Shown: one piece after another, positions 1 through 5,434 of the stretch
Layout: each line of letters opens with the position of its first letter
Position numbering within the stretch: position 1 is the stretch's first letter
Assembly: GCA_030833305.1 (NCBI GenBank)
Contig: JAURHL010000136.1
Coordinates: 1-5,434, forward strand
DNA length: 5,434 nucleotides
Source: Acidimicrobiales bacterium
Lineage (GTDB): Bacteria > Actinomycetota > Acidimicrobiia > Acidimicrobiales > Ilumatobacteraceae
Reading direction: 5' to 3'
Made by a program: the position numbers and the translations under genes
Notes under the pieces: model-generated
What the model saw: only the letters and a program-made list of their open reading frames with translations
Database searches by the model: none
Told to the model about the DNA's origin: nothing

Positions 1-775
1 AGGCGATCCCCTTTGCCATCACCAAGATGTCTGGCTCAACGTTCTGGTGCTGCACTGCGAACATCTTGCCGGTGCGACCGAAGCCGGTCTGCACCTCGTC
101 GATCATCATCAGCATTCCGCGCTCGTCGCACAGTTGCCGAATGCCCCGCAGGTACTCCGCGGACGCGGGAATGACGCCGCCCTCGCCCTGCACCGTCTCG
201 ATGAGCACGGCCGCGCACGAGGCATCGATCGTCGCCCGCAACGCGTCGAGGTCCCCGAACGGCACGTGACGAAACCCGTCGGGCATGGGCTGGAACGGTT
301 CGTGCTTGGCGGGCTGACCGGTGGCGGCCAACGCGGCCAAGGTGCGACCGTGAAAACTGCCCAACGCACTGACCACCACGTGCCGTCCGCGACCACCGAA
401 CTTGCGCGCCAACTTGATGGCGGCCTCGTTCGCTTCGGCACCGCTGTTGCAGAAGAACACCTGACCGCTGGCACCGGTGGCCTCGCGCAGCAAGGTGTTC
501 ACCGCGACGGCGGCCGAGGTGGCCGAGTCGTTGGCGAAGAAGTTGCTGACGTGGACGAGCCGGTTCATCTGTTCGCTCACGGCGGCGGCCACGACCGGAT
601 TCGCGTGTCCGAGCGACACCACGGCAATACCCGACAGGAAATCCAGATACCGCTTGCCGTTCGAGTCGAACAGCTCGGTTCCGCTCCCCCGCTCGAACAT
701 GACCGCCGGTGCGCCGAACACCGGCATGAACGGACACCTATCGAGCCCGGCGGTGTCGAAAGCGTGGGAACTCAT
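1..775 (-). CDS. argD: Acetylornithine aminotransferase, C-terminus cut by window edge
   Basis: This is a class-III PLP-dependent aminotransferase. It converts N-acetylglutamate 5-semialdehyde plus glutamate to N2-acetylornithine plus 2-oxoglutarate, step 4 of cytoplasmic ornithine/arginine synthesis. About 258 codons are visible of a usual length near 400; the frame is open to the left edge. The N-terminus reads MSSHAFDTAG. Motifs in order are SGIAVVSLGHANP near residue 50, the cofactor-phosphate motif CNSGAEANEAAIKLARKFGG, SFHGRT, the cofactor-binding stretch DEVQTGFGRTG, and PDILVMAKG at the edge. Its lysine, about residue 255, is the expected Schiff-base lysine. The ATG at 775-773 overlaps the argB TGA as ATGA, and AGAAGG (plus-strand 783-788) lies 7 nt upstream as a good ribosome-binding site. 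Succinyl-ornithine or related omega-aminotransferases look similar, but the position after argC-argB decides for ArgD. Confidence 0.95.
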   Translation of the reverse strand, partial: MSSHAFDTAGLDRCPFMPVFGAPAVMFERGSGTELFDSNGKRYLDFLSGIAVVSLGHANPVVAAAVSEQMNRLVHVSNFFANDSATSAAVAVNTLLREATGASGQVFFCNSGAEANEAAIKLARKFGGRGRHVVVSALGSFHGRTLAALAATGQPAKHEPFQPMPDGFRHVPFGDLDALRATIDASCAAVLIETVQGEGGVIPASAEYLRGIRQLCDERGMLMMIDEVQTGFGRTGKMFAVQHQNVEPDILVMAKGIA

Positions 776-1653
776 GATGGGACCTTCTTGTAGGCGCTCT
801 CGACCATGGTGCCGATGCCGGCGTCGGTGAAGAGCTCGAGCAACAGGACGTGCGGAATGCGACCGTCGAGGATGTGGGCCCGCCGAACGCCTCCGCGCAC
901 GGCGCGCACGCAACTCTCGACCTTGGGGATCATTCCCCCGGCGATGGTTCCGTCGGCCATGAGAGCGTCCAGTTCGTCGGGGCTGGTCTGACGAATGAGG
1001 CTGGTCGGATCGTTCACCACGCGTCGTAGACCTTCGATGTCGGTGAGGTACACCAACTTCTCGGCCCCCAACGCCTCGGCGATGGCGCCGGCCACGGTGT
1101 CGGCGTTGATGTTGTATGCCTGACCGCTGGCGTCGGTTCCGATGGTGGCCACGACCGGAATGAACTCGTCGTCGAGCAAACGGTGAAGAATGCCGGGGTT
1201 GATTCGGTCGACCTCGCCGACGAATCCGAGGTCGGGATTCTTGGCCGAGGCGGTGATCAACGAGGCGTCCTCCCCGCTGACGCCCACGGCGAAACGACCG
1301 TGCACGTTGATGGCCGCCACGATCTGGGGATTGACCTGACCGCTCAACACCATGCGGGCGATGTCGACCGTCTCGGAGTCGGTGACCCGCAAGCCGTCGC
1401 GGAACTCGGTGACCTTGCCGAGTCGCGTCATGAGATCGCTGATCTGTGGTCCGCCACCGTGCACCACGACGGGCTTCAGACCGACGAGTCGCATCAACAC
1501 GATGTCCTCGGCGAACAATGCCAAGGCATCGGATTCGGTGGCTCCGGCCAATGCGTTGCCTCCGTACTTGACGACCACCGTCTTGCCGGCGAACCGCCGA
1601 ATGTACGGCAGGGCCTCGATGAGAACCTGAGCGGTCGTTGCGGGATTGCTCAT
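772..1653 (-). CDS. argB: Acetylglutamate kinase, arginine-sensitive type
   Basis: ArgB phosphorylates N-acetylglutamate with ATP, step 2 of ornithine synthesis. The protein has 293 residues, normal for the family. An N-terminal helix segment (about residues 8-22, LIEALPYIRRF) precedes the nucleotide-binding KYGGNA motif (Lys29). VVVHGGGPQI follows, then the substrate-site region with RVTDSETVD, the YNINADTVAGAIAEAL segment, the GGMIPK motif with its conserved lysine, and a C-terminal LLLELFTDAGIGTM. The N-terminal helix and this C-terminal signature are typical of hexameric kinases inhibited by arginine, so feedback control is expected; that is inferred from family knowledge. The ATG at 1653 overlaps the argC stop as ATGA, implying translational coupling, and argD follows with the same overlap. 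An upstream in-frame extension through argC is an out-of-frame shadow of argC and is not used. Confidence 0.97.
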   Translation of the reverse strand: MSNPATTAQVLIEALPYIRRFAGKTVVVKYGGNALAGATESDALALFAEDIVLMRLVGLKPVVVHGGGPQISDLMTRLGKVTEFRDGLRVTDSETVDIARMVLSGQVNPQIVAAINVHGRFAVGVSGEDASLITASAKNPDLGFVGEVDRINPGILHRLLDDEFIPVVATIGTDASGQAYNINADTVAGAIAEALGAEKLVYLTDIEGLRRVVNDPTSLIRQTSPDELDALMADGTIAGGMIPKVESCVRAVRGGVRRAHILDGRIPHVLLLELFTDAGIGTMVESAYKKVPS

Positions 1654-2717
1654 GGCCACATCCCGACCGACGAAAGTCCCGTCGACTCGTCGAGGCCCAA
1701 CGCCACGTTCGCAGCCTGCACGGCACCGCCCGACGCGCCCTTTGTCAGGTTGTCGAGAGCGGAGATCACGATGACGTGTCCCGTACGCGCGTCGACCCGT
1801 GCGGTGATGTGCACCGCGTTGGTCCCAAGGGTCGCCTTGGTGGACGGCGAGCGTTCCGAGACCACCACGAAGGGCTCGTCGGCGTAGAAGTCGGCGAGGG
1901 CGTTCAAGAGTTCGTCGGTGGACGTGGTCGACGCCGGCGTGGCGTAACACGTCGCGAGGATGCCCCGGTTCATGGGCGCGAGGTGCGGGGTGAACAACAA
2001 CTGTGCACCGATCTGATCCTGCATCTCGGGTGTGTGCCGGTGATCGAGCAATCCGTAGGCGTTGAAGTCCTCGTTGACGGATCCGAACAAACTGCCGTGC
2101 TTCAACGCCCGACCGGCCCCGGACACACCGCTGGCGGCGTCGACGATGATGCCCGAGTTCTGCACCAGTCCACGCCGCACCAACGGCGCCAGACACAACG
2201 TGGCCGCGGTGACGTAACAACCCGGTGTGGCGACCAAGCGCGCAACCTTCAAGGCATCGCGATGCAACTCGGGAAGTCCGTAGACGGCCTCGGCCAGCAA
2301 CGCGGGTTGGTCGTGCGCGAATCCGTACCACGTCGGGTACACCGAGGCGTCCTTCATACGGAAGGCGGCCGACAGGTCGACGACGCAACCGACCTTTCCC
2401 ACGAGCGCCGGCGCGATGGCCATGCTCGCTTCGTGGGGCAGACCCAGGAAGACCACGTCCAGGCCGGTGGCGGCGGCCACCACCGACGAAAGATCGGACG
2501 GACCGAAGACCAGTTCGGGATACCGGGCCGCCACGCTCGGATACAGGTCGGCCACCCGGGTTCCGGCCTGGGTGTCGCCGGTGGCCATGACCAGTTCGAG
2601 ACCGGGGTGGCCGGCGATGAGACGCATCAGTTCGACCCCGGTGTACCCGGAAGCGCCGATGATGCCGGCCCGCCGGGGGGCGGTCGCGGAGGGGACTGAC
2701 GAGTTGGACGCGGCCAT
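1650..2717 (-). CDS. argC: N-acetyl-gamma-glutamyl-phosphate reductase
   Basis: ArgC makes N-acetylglutamate 5-semialdehyde from the acyl phosphate using NADPH, step 3 of ornithine synthesis. The 355-residue protein has the dinucleotide-binding motif GIIGASGYTGVEL at about residues 18-30 and VVFLGLPHEAS. It also has the catalytic cysteine in ATPGCYVTA (Cys167) and the catalytic-site histidine in HLAPMNRGIL (His245). GASGVSGAGR and a C-terminal DNLTKGASGGAVQAAN complete a typical long ArgC. The start at 2717 (MAASNSSVP) is preferred. It leaves about 17 residues before the Rossmann strand, has a strong -10 element placed for a leaderless mRNA, and avoids the ATG at 2729, which lies inside that -10. 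It is the first gene of the argC-argB-argD run. argJ, often next in actinobacteria, is missing. Confidence 0.96.
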   Translation of the reverse strand: MAASNSSVPSATAPRRAGIIGASGYTGVELMRLIAGHPGLELVMATGDTQAGTRVADLYPSVAARYPELVFGPSDLSSVVAAATGLDVVFLGLPHEASMAIAPALVGKVGCVVDLSAAFRMKDASVYPTWYGFAHDQPALLAEAVYGLPELHRDALKVARLVATPGCYVTAATLCLAPLVRRGLVQNSGIIVDAASGVSGAGRALKHGSLFGSVNEDFNAYGLLDHRHTPEMQDQIGAQLLFTPHLAPMNRGILATCYATPASTTSTDELLNALADFYADEPFVVVSERSPSTKATLGTNAVHITARVDARTGHVIVISALDNLTKGASGGAVQAANVALGLDESTGLSSVGMWP

Positions 2718-2718
2718 A

Positions 2719-2732
2719 CGTATGATCATACG
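2719..2732. promoter_or_regulatory. 14-bp perfect palindrome holding two opposed -10 elements
   Basis: CGTATGATCATACG is a perfect palindrome. It reads TATGAT on the plus strand (2721-2726) and TATGAT on the minus strand (2730-2725), so one site can serve as -10 for argC and for yqgE. The argC side has a well-spaced -35. The yqgE side has only CTGACG at 2696-2701 with a long 19-nt spacer. A second perfect palindrome, CATACGTATG (2715-2724), overlaps it and includes the argC start codon. The cluster could also be a repressor operator, with ArgR as the natural candidate for an arg operon, but it is not a clear match to the classical ARG box. Confidence 0.5.
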
Positions 2733-2753
2733 GACCCATGTATGGGAATACAA
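2725..2753 (-). promoter_or_regulatory. Predicted argC promoter giving a leaderless mRNA
   Basis: On the minus strand TTGTAT (2753-2748) is separated by exactly 17 nt from TATGAT (2730-2725), a 5-of-6 match to the -10 consensus; the -35 is a 3-of-6 match. Only CATACGT separates the -10 from the argC ATG at 2717. Transcription should therefore begin at or one base before the start codon. No Shine-Dalgarno sequence is visible upstream of this ATG, which agrees with leaderless translation, common in actinobacteria. The site is predicted from sequence only. Confidence 0.55.
2735..2746. promoter_or_regulatory. Inverted repeat in argC promoter spacer, possible operator
   Basis: CCCAT-GT-ATGGG has perfect 5-bp arms around a 2-nt centre. 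It lies between the -35 and -10 of the predicted argC promoter, where a bound protein would block RNA polymerase. Its centre is 21 bp from the centre of the CATACGTATG palindrome at 2715-2724. Paired ArgR boxes are typically spaced about that far apart, but the half-sites of the two repeats are not identical. Assignment to ArgR is therefore only a suggestion. Confidence 0.3.
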
Positions 2754-2778
2754 CGATGGCTGTCGGGGGCCCCGCCGT

Positions 2779-2783
2779 GGGAG
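2779..2783 (+). promoter_or_regulatory. Ribosome-binding site fixing the yqgE GTG start
   Basis: GGGAG lies 9 nt upstream of the GTG at 2793. No such site precedes the alternative in-frame ATG at 2742, so this motif decides the start. Confidence 0.6.
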
Positions 2784-2792
2784 CATGATCGG

Positions 2793-3356
2793 GTGAGTTC
2801 GGGATTCTCCCTGCCGTCCACCCGTGGGCGCCTATTGGTGGCCGCGCCACCCCTGAGTGATCCCCACTTCGACCGCACCGTGGTGTTCATGTTGGACCAC
2901 AACGAGGGTGGGGCCCTCGGGCTGGTCATCAATCGGGTCACCGGGGACTTGGATGTCGAGATCGACGCCTGGATGCACCTGATCGAACCCCGGGTGCTGC
3001 ATTGTGGTGGTCCGGTCGACCCGCAGGCTCTGATCGGTCTGGGTCTCGTTCCCTCCACCACCCCCGACGGGCAGGTGATCGAGTCGGTGGAATGCATCGA
3101 ACCCGTCGACCTGGACGAGGACCCGACCGCCATGGACACGGCCCCGACCAAGGTGCGGGTGTTCAACGGGTACGCCGGCTGGGGTCCGCAACAGCTGGAC
3201 GGTGAACTGGAGATGGGCGCCTGGATCGTCGTGCCGGCGCTGGCCAGTGACGTGTTCACCACCGATCCCGACGGTTTGTGGCGCACGGTGCTCGCGCGTC
3301 AACGGGGCGAGGTGTCGTGGTTGGCGGACTGTCCCGCGGACGCGTCGCTCAACTGA
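2793..3356 (+). CDS. yqgE: YqgE/AlgH family protein (UPF0301, DUF179)
   Basis: This is a 187-residue cytoplasmic protein of the YqgE/AlgH family, whose molecular role is not settled. The family name comes from an alginate-regulation link in Pseudomonas, which should not be carried over to this organism. Diagnostic motifs are GRLLVAAPPLSDPHFDRTVV (residues 12-31), the block DHNEGGALGLVINR (35-48), CGGPVD (71-76) and FNGYAGWGPQQL (124-135). The length matches the family. The start is GTG with an upstream GGGAG; an ATG at 2742 would add 17 residues that resemble nothing in the family and would sit in the promoter region. The gene diverges from argC across 75 bp and is followed after 75 bp by tetR in the same direction. 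Nothing in the sequence ties it functionally to arginine synthesis. Confidence 0.93.
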   Translation: MSSGFSLPSTRGRLLVAAPPLSDPHFDRTVVFMLDHNEGGALGLVINRVTGDLDVEIDAWMHLIEPRVLHCGGPVDPQALIGLGLVPSTTPDGQVIESVECIEPVDLDEDPTAMDTAPTKVRVFNGYAGWGPQQLDGELEMGAWIVVPALASDVFTTDPDGLWRTVLARQRGEVSWLADCPADASLN

Positions 3357-3386
3357 CGGGTTCACGTCCGACTCCGGCGCGAATTC

Positions 3387-3401
3387 AGAAAAACATTTTC
3401 T
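3387..3401. promoter_or_regulatory. Inverted repeat upstream of tetR, possible autoregulatory operator
   Basis: AGAAAA-ACA-TTTTCT has perfect 6-bp arms around 3 nt. It stands in an AT-rich patch of an otherwise GC-rich 75-bp gap, 31-45 nt before the tetR start. TetR-family proteins usually bind a short inverted repeat next to their own gene, so an operator is plausible. The AT stem is too weak, and lacks a following T-run, to be a good terminator for yqgE. No clear -35/-10 pair was recognised here. Confidence 0.35.
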
Positions 3402-3431
3402 CATCTCGACGACGATCTGTACGGCACACTG

Positions 3432-4052
3432 ATGGTGATGGCAACGAAGAAAACCGCTCCCACTGTGGCGGCCGCACTCCCCGACCGCATCCGTGCCAGT
3501 GCGCTCGAGGACATTCGAAACTTCGGGATTCTCGGACTCCGGGTCACACGGGTGGCCAAACGTGCCAACTGTTCGGTGACCCAGATCTACCGACACTTCG
3601 ACGACCGCGACGGTCTGCTGGCCGACGTGCTGGCGCTCATCTTCGAGGAAATCGCCACGAAGAACATCGAAGCGTCGTTGGCCGCCTTGTCGTCGATGGC
3701 GTCCATCACCGTCCCCGACATCGTCGGCATCCTTCCGCTACCCAGCAAGGTCGCCGATCGCGAAGAGTCGTTGTTGCGCTCGCAGATTCTGGCCGTGGCC
3801 ACCGTGAACAAAGTGTTGCGGGATCGATTGGCCGAGATCGCCCAAACCGTGTGGCCCCGGTGGGTGGAGGCCTGCGACATCGTCGATCGGCGACTGGCTC
3901 CCGGCGAGTCGTTCGACCGGCGCGTGGTGTTCGTCGTGTTGATGAACTCCAACCTGTTCTACAACTCGCTGTTGGACGACAACGCCATCACCGACGACGA
4001 ATACCGCCGGTTCATGATCGACGCCTTCCGTATGAGGCCCCACACGAACTAG
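3432..4052 (+). CDS. TetR/AcrR family transcriptional regulator
   Basis: This is a predicted one-component DNA-binding regulator of 206 residues, normal for the family. The N-terminal helix-turn-helix spans about residues 20-65. IRASALEDIRNFGILGLRVT leads into VAKRANCS, the recognition helix VTQIYRHF and the typical DRDGLLADV exit. The rest is a helical ligand-binding and dimerisation domain whose ligand cannot be read from sequence. Starts at ATG 3432, GTG 3435 and ATG 3438 are all possible; no good ribosome-binding site separates them. The inverted repeat at 3387-3401 may be its own operator. Targets are unclear: the gene lies between yqgE (same strand) and pheT (convergent), with no transporter or enzyme gene divergent from it. 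Its TAG shares the CTAG at 4049-4052 with the pheT stop. Confidence 0.92.
   Translation: MVMATKKTAPTVAAALPDRIRASALEDIRNFGILGLRVTRVAKRANCSVTQIYRHFDDRDGLLADVLALIFEEIATKNIEASLAALSSMASITVPDIVGILPLPSKVADREESLLRSQILAVATVNKVLRDRLAEIAQTVWPRWVEACDIVDRRLAPGESFDRRVVFVVLMNSNLFYNSLLDDNAITDDEYRRFMIDAFRMRPHTN
4049..4052. other. CTAG shared by the convergent tetR and pheT stop codons
   Basis: The palindrome CTAG gives TAG on the plus strand (4050-4052, tetR) and TAG on the minus strand (4051-4049, pheT). The two genes overlap by 4 bp, so there is no intergenic space for a terminator. Their transcripts must overlap unless termination occurs inside the opposite gene. Confidence 0.9.
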
Positions 4053-5434
4053 CGAAGTTGCGCGCCGAGCTTCTTCGCGCCGGCGATGCACTTCTCGCGC
4101 ACCTCGGCCACGTCGGCATCGGTGAGCGTGCGATCGTTGGCCTGCAAACGCAGACGGAACGCCAAACTACGCGACTCCGCCGACGCGTCGGTTCGGTACA
4201 CGTCGAACAGCGCGATGTCCACCAACAACGCGCCGGCGTTCTGACGCAACGACTTCTCGATCTTCTCGGCCGTCACCGACGTCGGCACGGTGAACGCCAG
4301 ATCGATGTCGCTGGAGGGGAACCGACTGGTCGGTTTCCATTGCGCCACCTTGGGTTCGGAGGCCAGCAACAACGAGAGGTTCACTTCCAGAATCGCCACC
4401 CGCTGCGAGATGCCGTAGGCGTCGAGCACGTCGGGATGCACCTCACCCACGATGCCCACCACGTCTCGGCCGGCCGACAGGGTGGCCGAACGCGTGGGAT
4501 GCAGGCCCGCCGACACCACGGACTGATCGAGTCGGGCACCCCAACCCATGGCGGAGGCCAACTCGCGCCACACGGCGACCGCGGCCGGCGCCTCACGTCC
4601 GGCCAACACCACCGCCAACACCTCGTGTTCGGCCGGCAACACGTCGTCGCTCGGCGGATACACGTGACCGACCTCGAACAACGCGACTCCCGGACGACGG
4701 TGCGACTCGTTGAACGCGACGGCCTTCAAGAGCCCGGGTCGCAACGAGGTGCGCAACACGTCGTCACCCACCGCCAACGGATTCAGCAAGCGCACGGCTA
4801 CGTTCGGCAAACCGGCGCGGTCGAGGTCGCCGTCGGTGAGGAACGGGTGCGGCATGGCCTCGCTGACGCCCAGACCGAGAACGACGTCGCGAACGCGACG
4901 CCGACGTTGCTGCACCGGCGACAGCCCACCGGGTTGGGTGGACTTGGGAACCGTGGCCCCGAGGCGCGAGTAGCCGTAGTGGCGGGCGACTTCCTCGATG
5001 ATGTCGACCTCGAGCGTGCAGTCGGGGCGCCACGTGGGGACGGTGACCGAGATGGTGTCACCGTGCAACGCACCGACGAAACCCAACGGAGCGATGAGCG
5101 AGATGATCTCCTGGGCGCTGAACTGAGCGCCCAACAGGGCGCCGACGCGCGTGGGACGGACGTCGATCACGACCGGTTTGGGCAGATGCTCGGTGCGGGC
5201 GTCCACCGCGCCCTCGTGCACCACCAGATCGGGGCAGGTGAGACGCAACAACTCGATGAATCGCGACACGGATGCATCGATGCCGTACGGATCCATGCCG
5301 CGTTCGAAACGGCCCGTGCAAACGCGGGCAAACGCCAGCAAGTCACGATGTCGGGGGTTCATGTTCGCCTGAATTTTGAACACAAACGCCGAGAACTCGT
5401 TGTCTAGTGGTTGCGGCTCACCCGCCAAATTTTG
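4049..5434 (-). CDS. pheT: Phenylalanyl-tRNA synthetase beta subunit, C-terminal half, with a foreign 5' end
   Basis: PheT partners PheS in the alpha2-beta2 enzyme that charges tRNA-Phe in the cytoplasm. True PheT sequence runs from RFERGMDPYGID (about 5311) to the stop at 4049, roughly 420 residues of a usual 800. It contains the end of the B3/4 editing region and the B5 domain. B5 shows VPTWRPDCTLEVDIIEEVAR, with the two Asp and two Glu at the spacing of the family's magnesium site. After it come the catalytic-like B6-B7 core (LLNPLAVGDDVLRTSLRPGL, ALFEVGHVY) and the C-terminal anticodon-binding domain starting at KPTSRFPSSDIDLAF. Upstream of RFERGM the frame stays open to the edge but encodes release factor 3 sequence, so the N-terminal tRNA-binding, B1-B2 and most editing regions are absent. 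The gene converges on tetR with overlapping stops and no room for a terminator. Confidence 0.9.
   Translation of the reverse strand, partial: QNLAGEPQPLDNEFSAFVFKIQANMNPRHRDLLAFARVCTGRFERGMDPYGIDASVSRFIELLRLTCPDLVVHEGAVDARTEHLPKPVVIDVRPTRVGALLGAQFSAQEIISLIAPLGFVGALHGDTISVTVPTWRPDCTLEVDIIEEVARHYGYSRLGATVPKSTQPGGLSPVQQRRRRVRDVVLGLGVSEAMPHPFLTDGDLDRAGLPNVAVRLLNPLAVGDDVLRTSLRPGLLKAVAFNESHRRPGVALFEVGHVYPPSDDVLPAEHEVLAVVLAGREAPAAVAVWRELASAMGWGARLDQSVVSAGLHPTRSATLSAGRDVVGIVGEVHPDVLDAYGISQRVAILEVNLSLLLASEPKVAQWKPTSRFPSSDIDLAFTVPTSVTAEKIEKSLRQNAGALLVDIALFDVYRTDASAESRSLAFRLRLQANDRTLTDADVAEVREKCIAGAKKLGAQLR
5294..5434 (-). pseudogene. prfC: Fragment of peptide chain release factor 3, fused in frame to pheT
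   Basis: The first 47 codons of the open frame read as RF3, the GTPase that recycles RF1/RF2 from the ribosome. The key block is EFSAFVFKIQANMNPRHRD followed by LAFARVCTGRFERGM, which is the start of RF3 domain II after the G domain. No PheT carries this. Similarity switches to PheT at RFERGM (5311-5294), a peptide both families contain. Codon use differs: two of five Phe codons in this piece (residues in SAFVF and LAFAR) are TTT, while all ten Phe codons I read in the PheT part are TTC. The fragment is open at the window edge, so its G domain may continue beyond it. It may be an assembly artefact rather than a real gene remnant. Confidence 0.8.

Noticed and set aside
47..793. 248-codon plus-strand and 233-codon minus-strand frames over argD
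   Set aside because: The true argD frame here carries every aminotransferase motif and is open to the edge; the others are shadows.
2764..2774. CGGGG-G-CCCCG as a hairpin or terminator before yqgE
   Set aside because: The one-base centre cannot form a loop with full arms and no T-run follows; likely chance in GC-rich DNA.
2742..2792. Upstream ATG for yqgE adding 17 residues
   Set aside because: It has no ribosome-binding site and lies in the divergent promoter region. The GTG at 2793 has GGGAG 9 nt upstream and starts where family homology begins.
772..2850. 692-codon minus-strand open frame extending argB upstream through argC
   Set aside because: Only the last 293 codons resemble a protein (ArgB). 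The upstream part is an Arg/Gly-rich shadow of argC, as expected in high-GC DNA.
3278..5407. 709-codon plus-strand open frame across tetR and opposite pheT
   Set aside because: Its translation is low-complexity Arg/His/Gly-rich sequence with no family motifs, antisense to clear PheT and out of frame with TetR.
5426..5428. TTG as the start codon of the pheT frame
   Set aside because: The frame is open to the window edge, and the sequence there is internal RF3, so this is not a real start.

Overview
The window is a high-GC, gene-dense bacterial segment. It most likely comes from an actinobacterium, and an uncultured Acidimicrobiia-like lineage is my best guess. That rests on the GC-rich wobble positions, the pheT-next-to-arg-genes arrangement familiar from Actinobacteria, and an apparently leaderless argC promoter. 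The taxonomic call is inference; there is no rRNA or other marker here.

Layout, left to right. Positions 1-2717 (minus strand) hold an arginine-biosynthesis operon, transcribed argC -> argB -> argD. Each junction is a 4-bp ATGA overlap, and argD runs off the left edge. The three genes encode steps 3, 2 and 4 of ornithine synthesis: reductase, kinase and aminotransferase. argJ, which often sits between argC and argB in actinobacteria, is absent. Positions 2718-2792 are a 75-bp divergent control region with nested palindromes. One of them contains overlapping TATGAT -10 elements facing both ways. Positions 2793-3356 (plus) encode a YqgE/AlgH (UPF0301) protein. Positions 3432-4052 (plus) encode a TetR-type regulator, with a small inverted repeat in the 75-bp gap before it. 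Positions 4049-5434 (minus) contain the C-terminal half of the phenylalanyl-tRNA synthetase beta subunit (pheT). It converges on tetR so tightly that one CTAG supplies both stop codons.

The most unexpected feature is at the right end. Reading upstream in the pheT frame, the protein stops resembling PheT at the motif RFERGM. From about 5311 to 5434 it instead matches peptide chain release factor 3 (PrfC, RF3). The join is in frame and falls on a short peptide that both families share. A misassembly over a short shared sequence is the likeliest explanation. A real recombination or gene fusion would be remarkable, because pheT is essential and the fusion lacks its N-terminal half.

I saw no tRNA, rRNA, CRISPR array, insertion sequence or phage gene. 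No stretch longer than 300 bases lacks a gene. I see no convincing new multi-gene system; the points of interest are the chimeric junction, the divergent promoter and the missing argJ.
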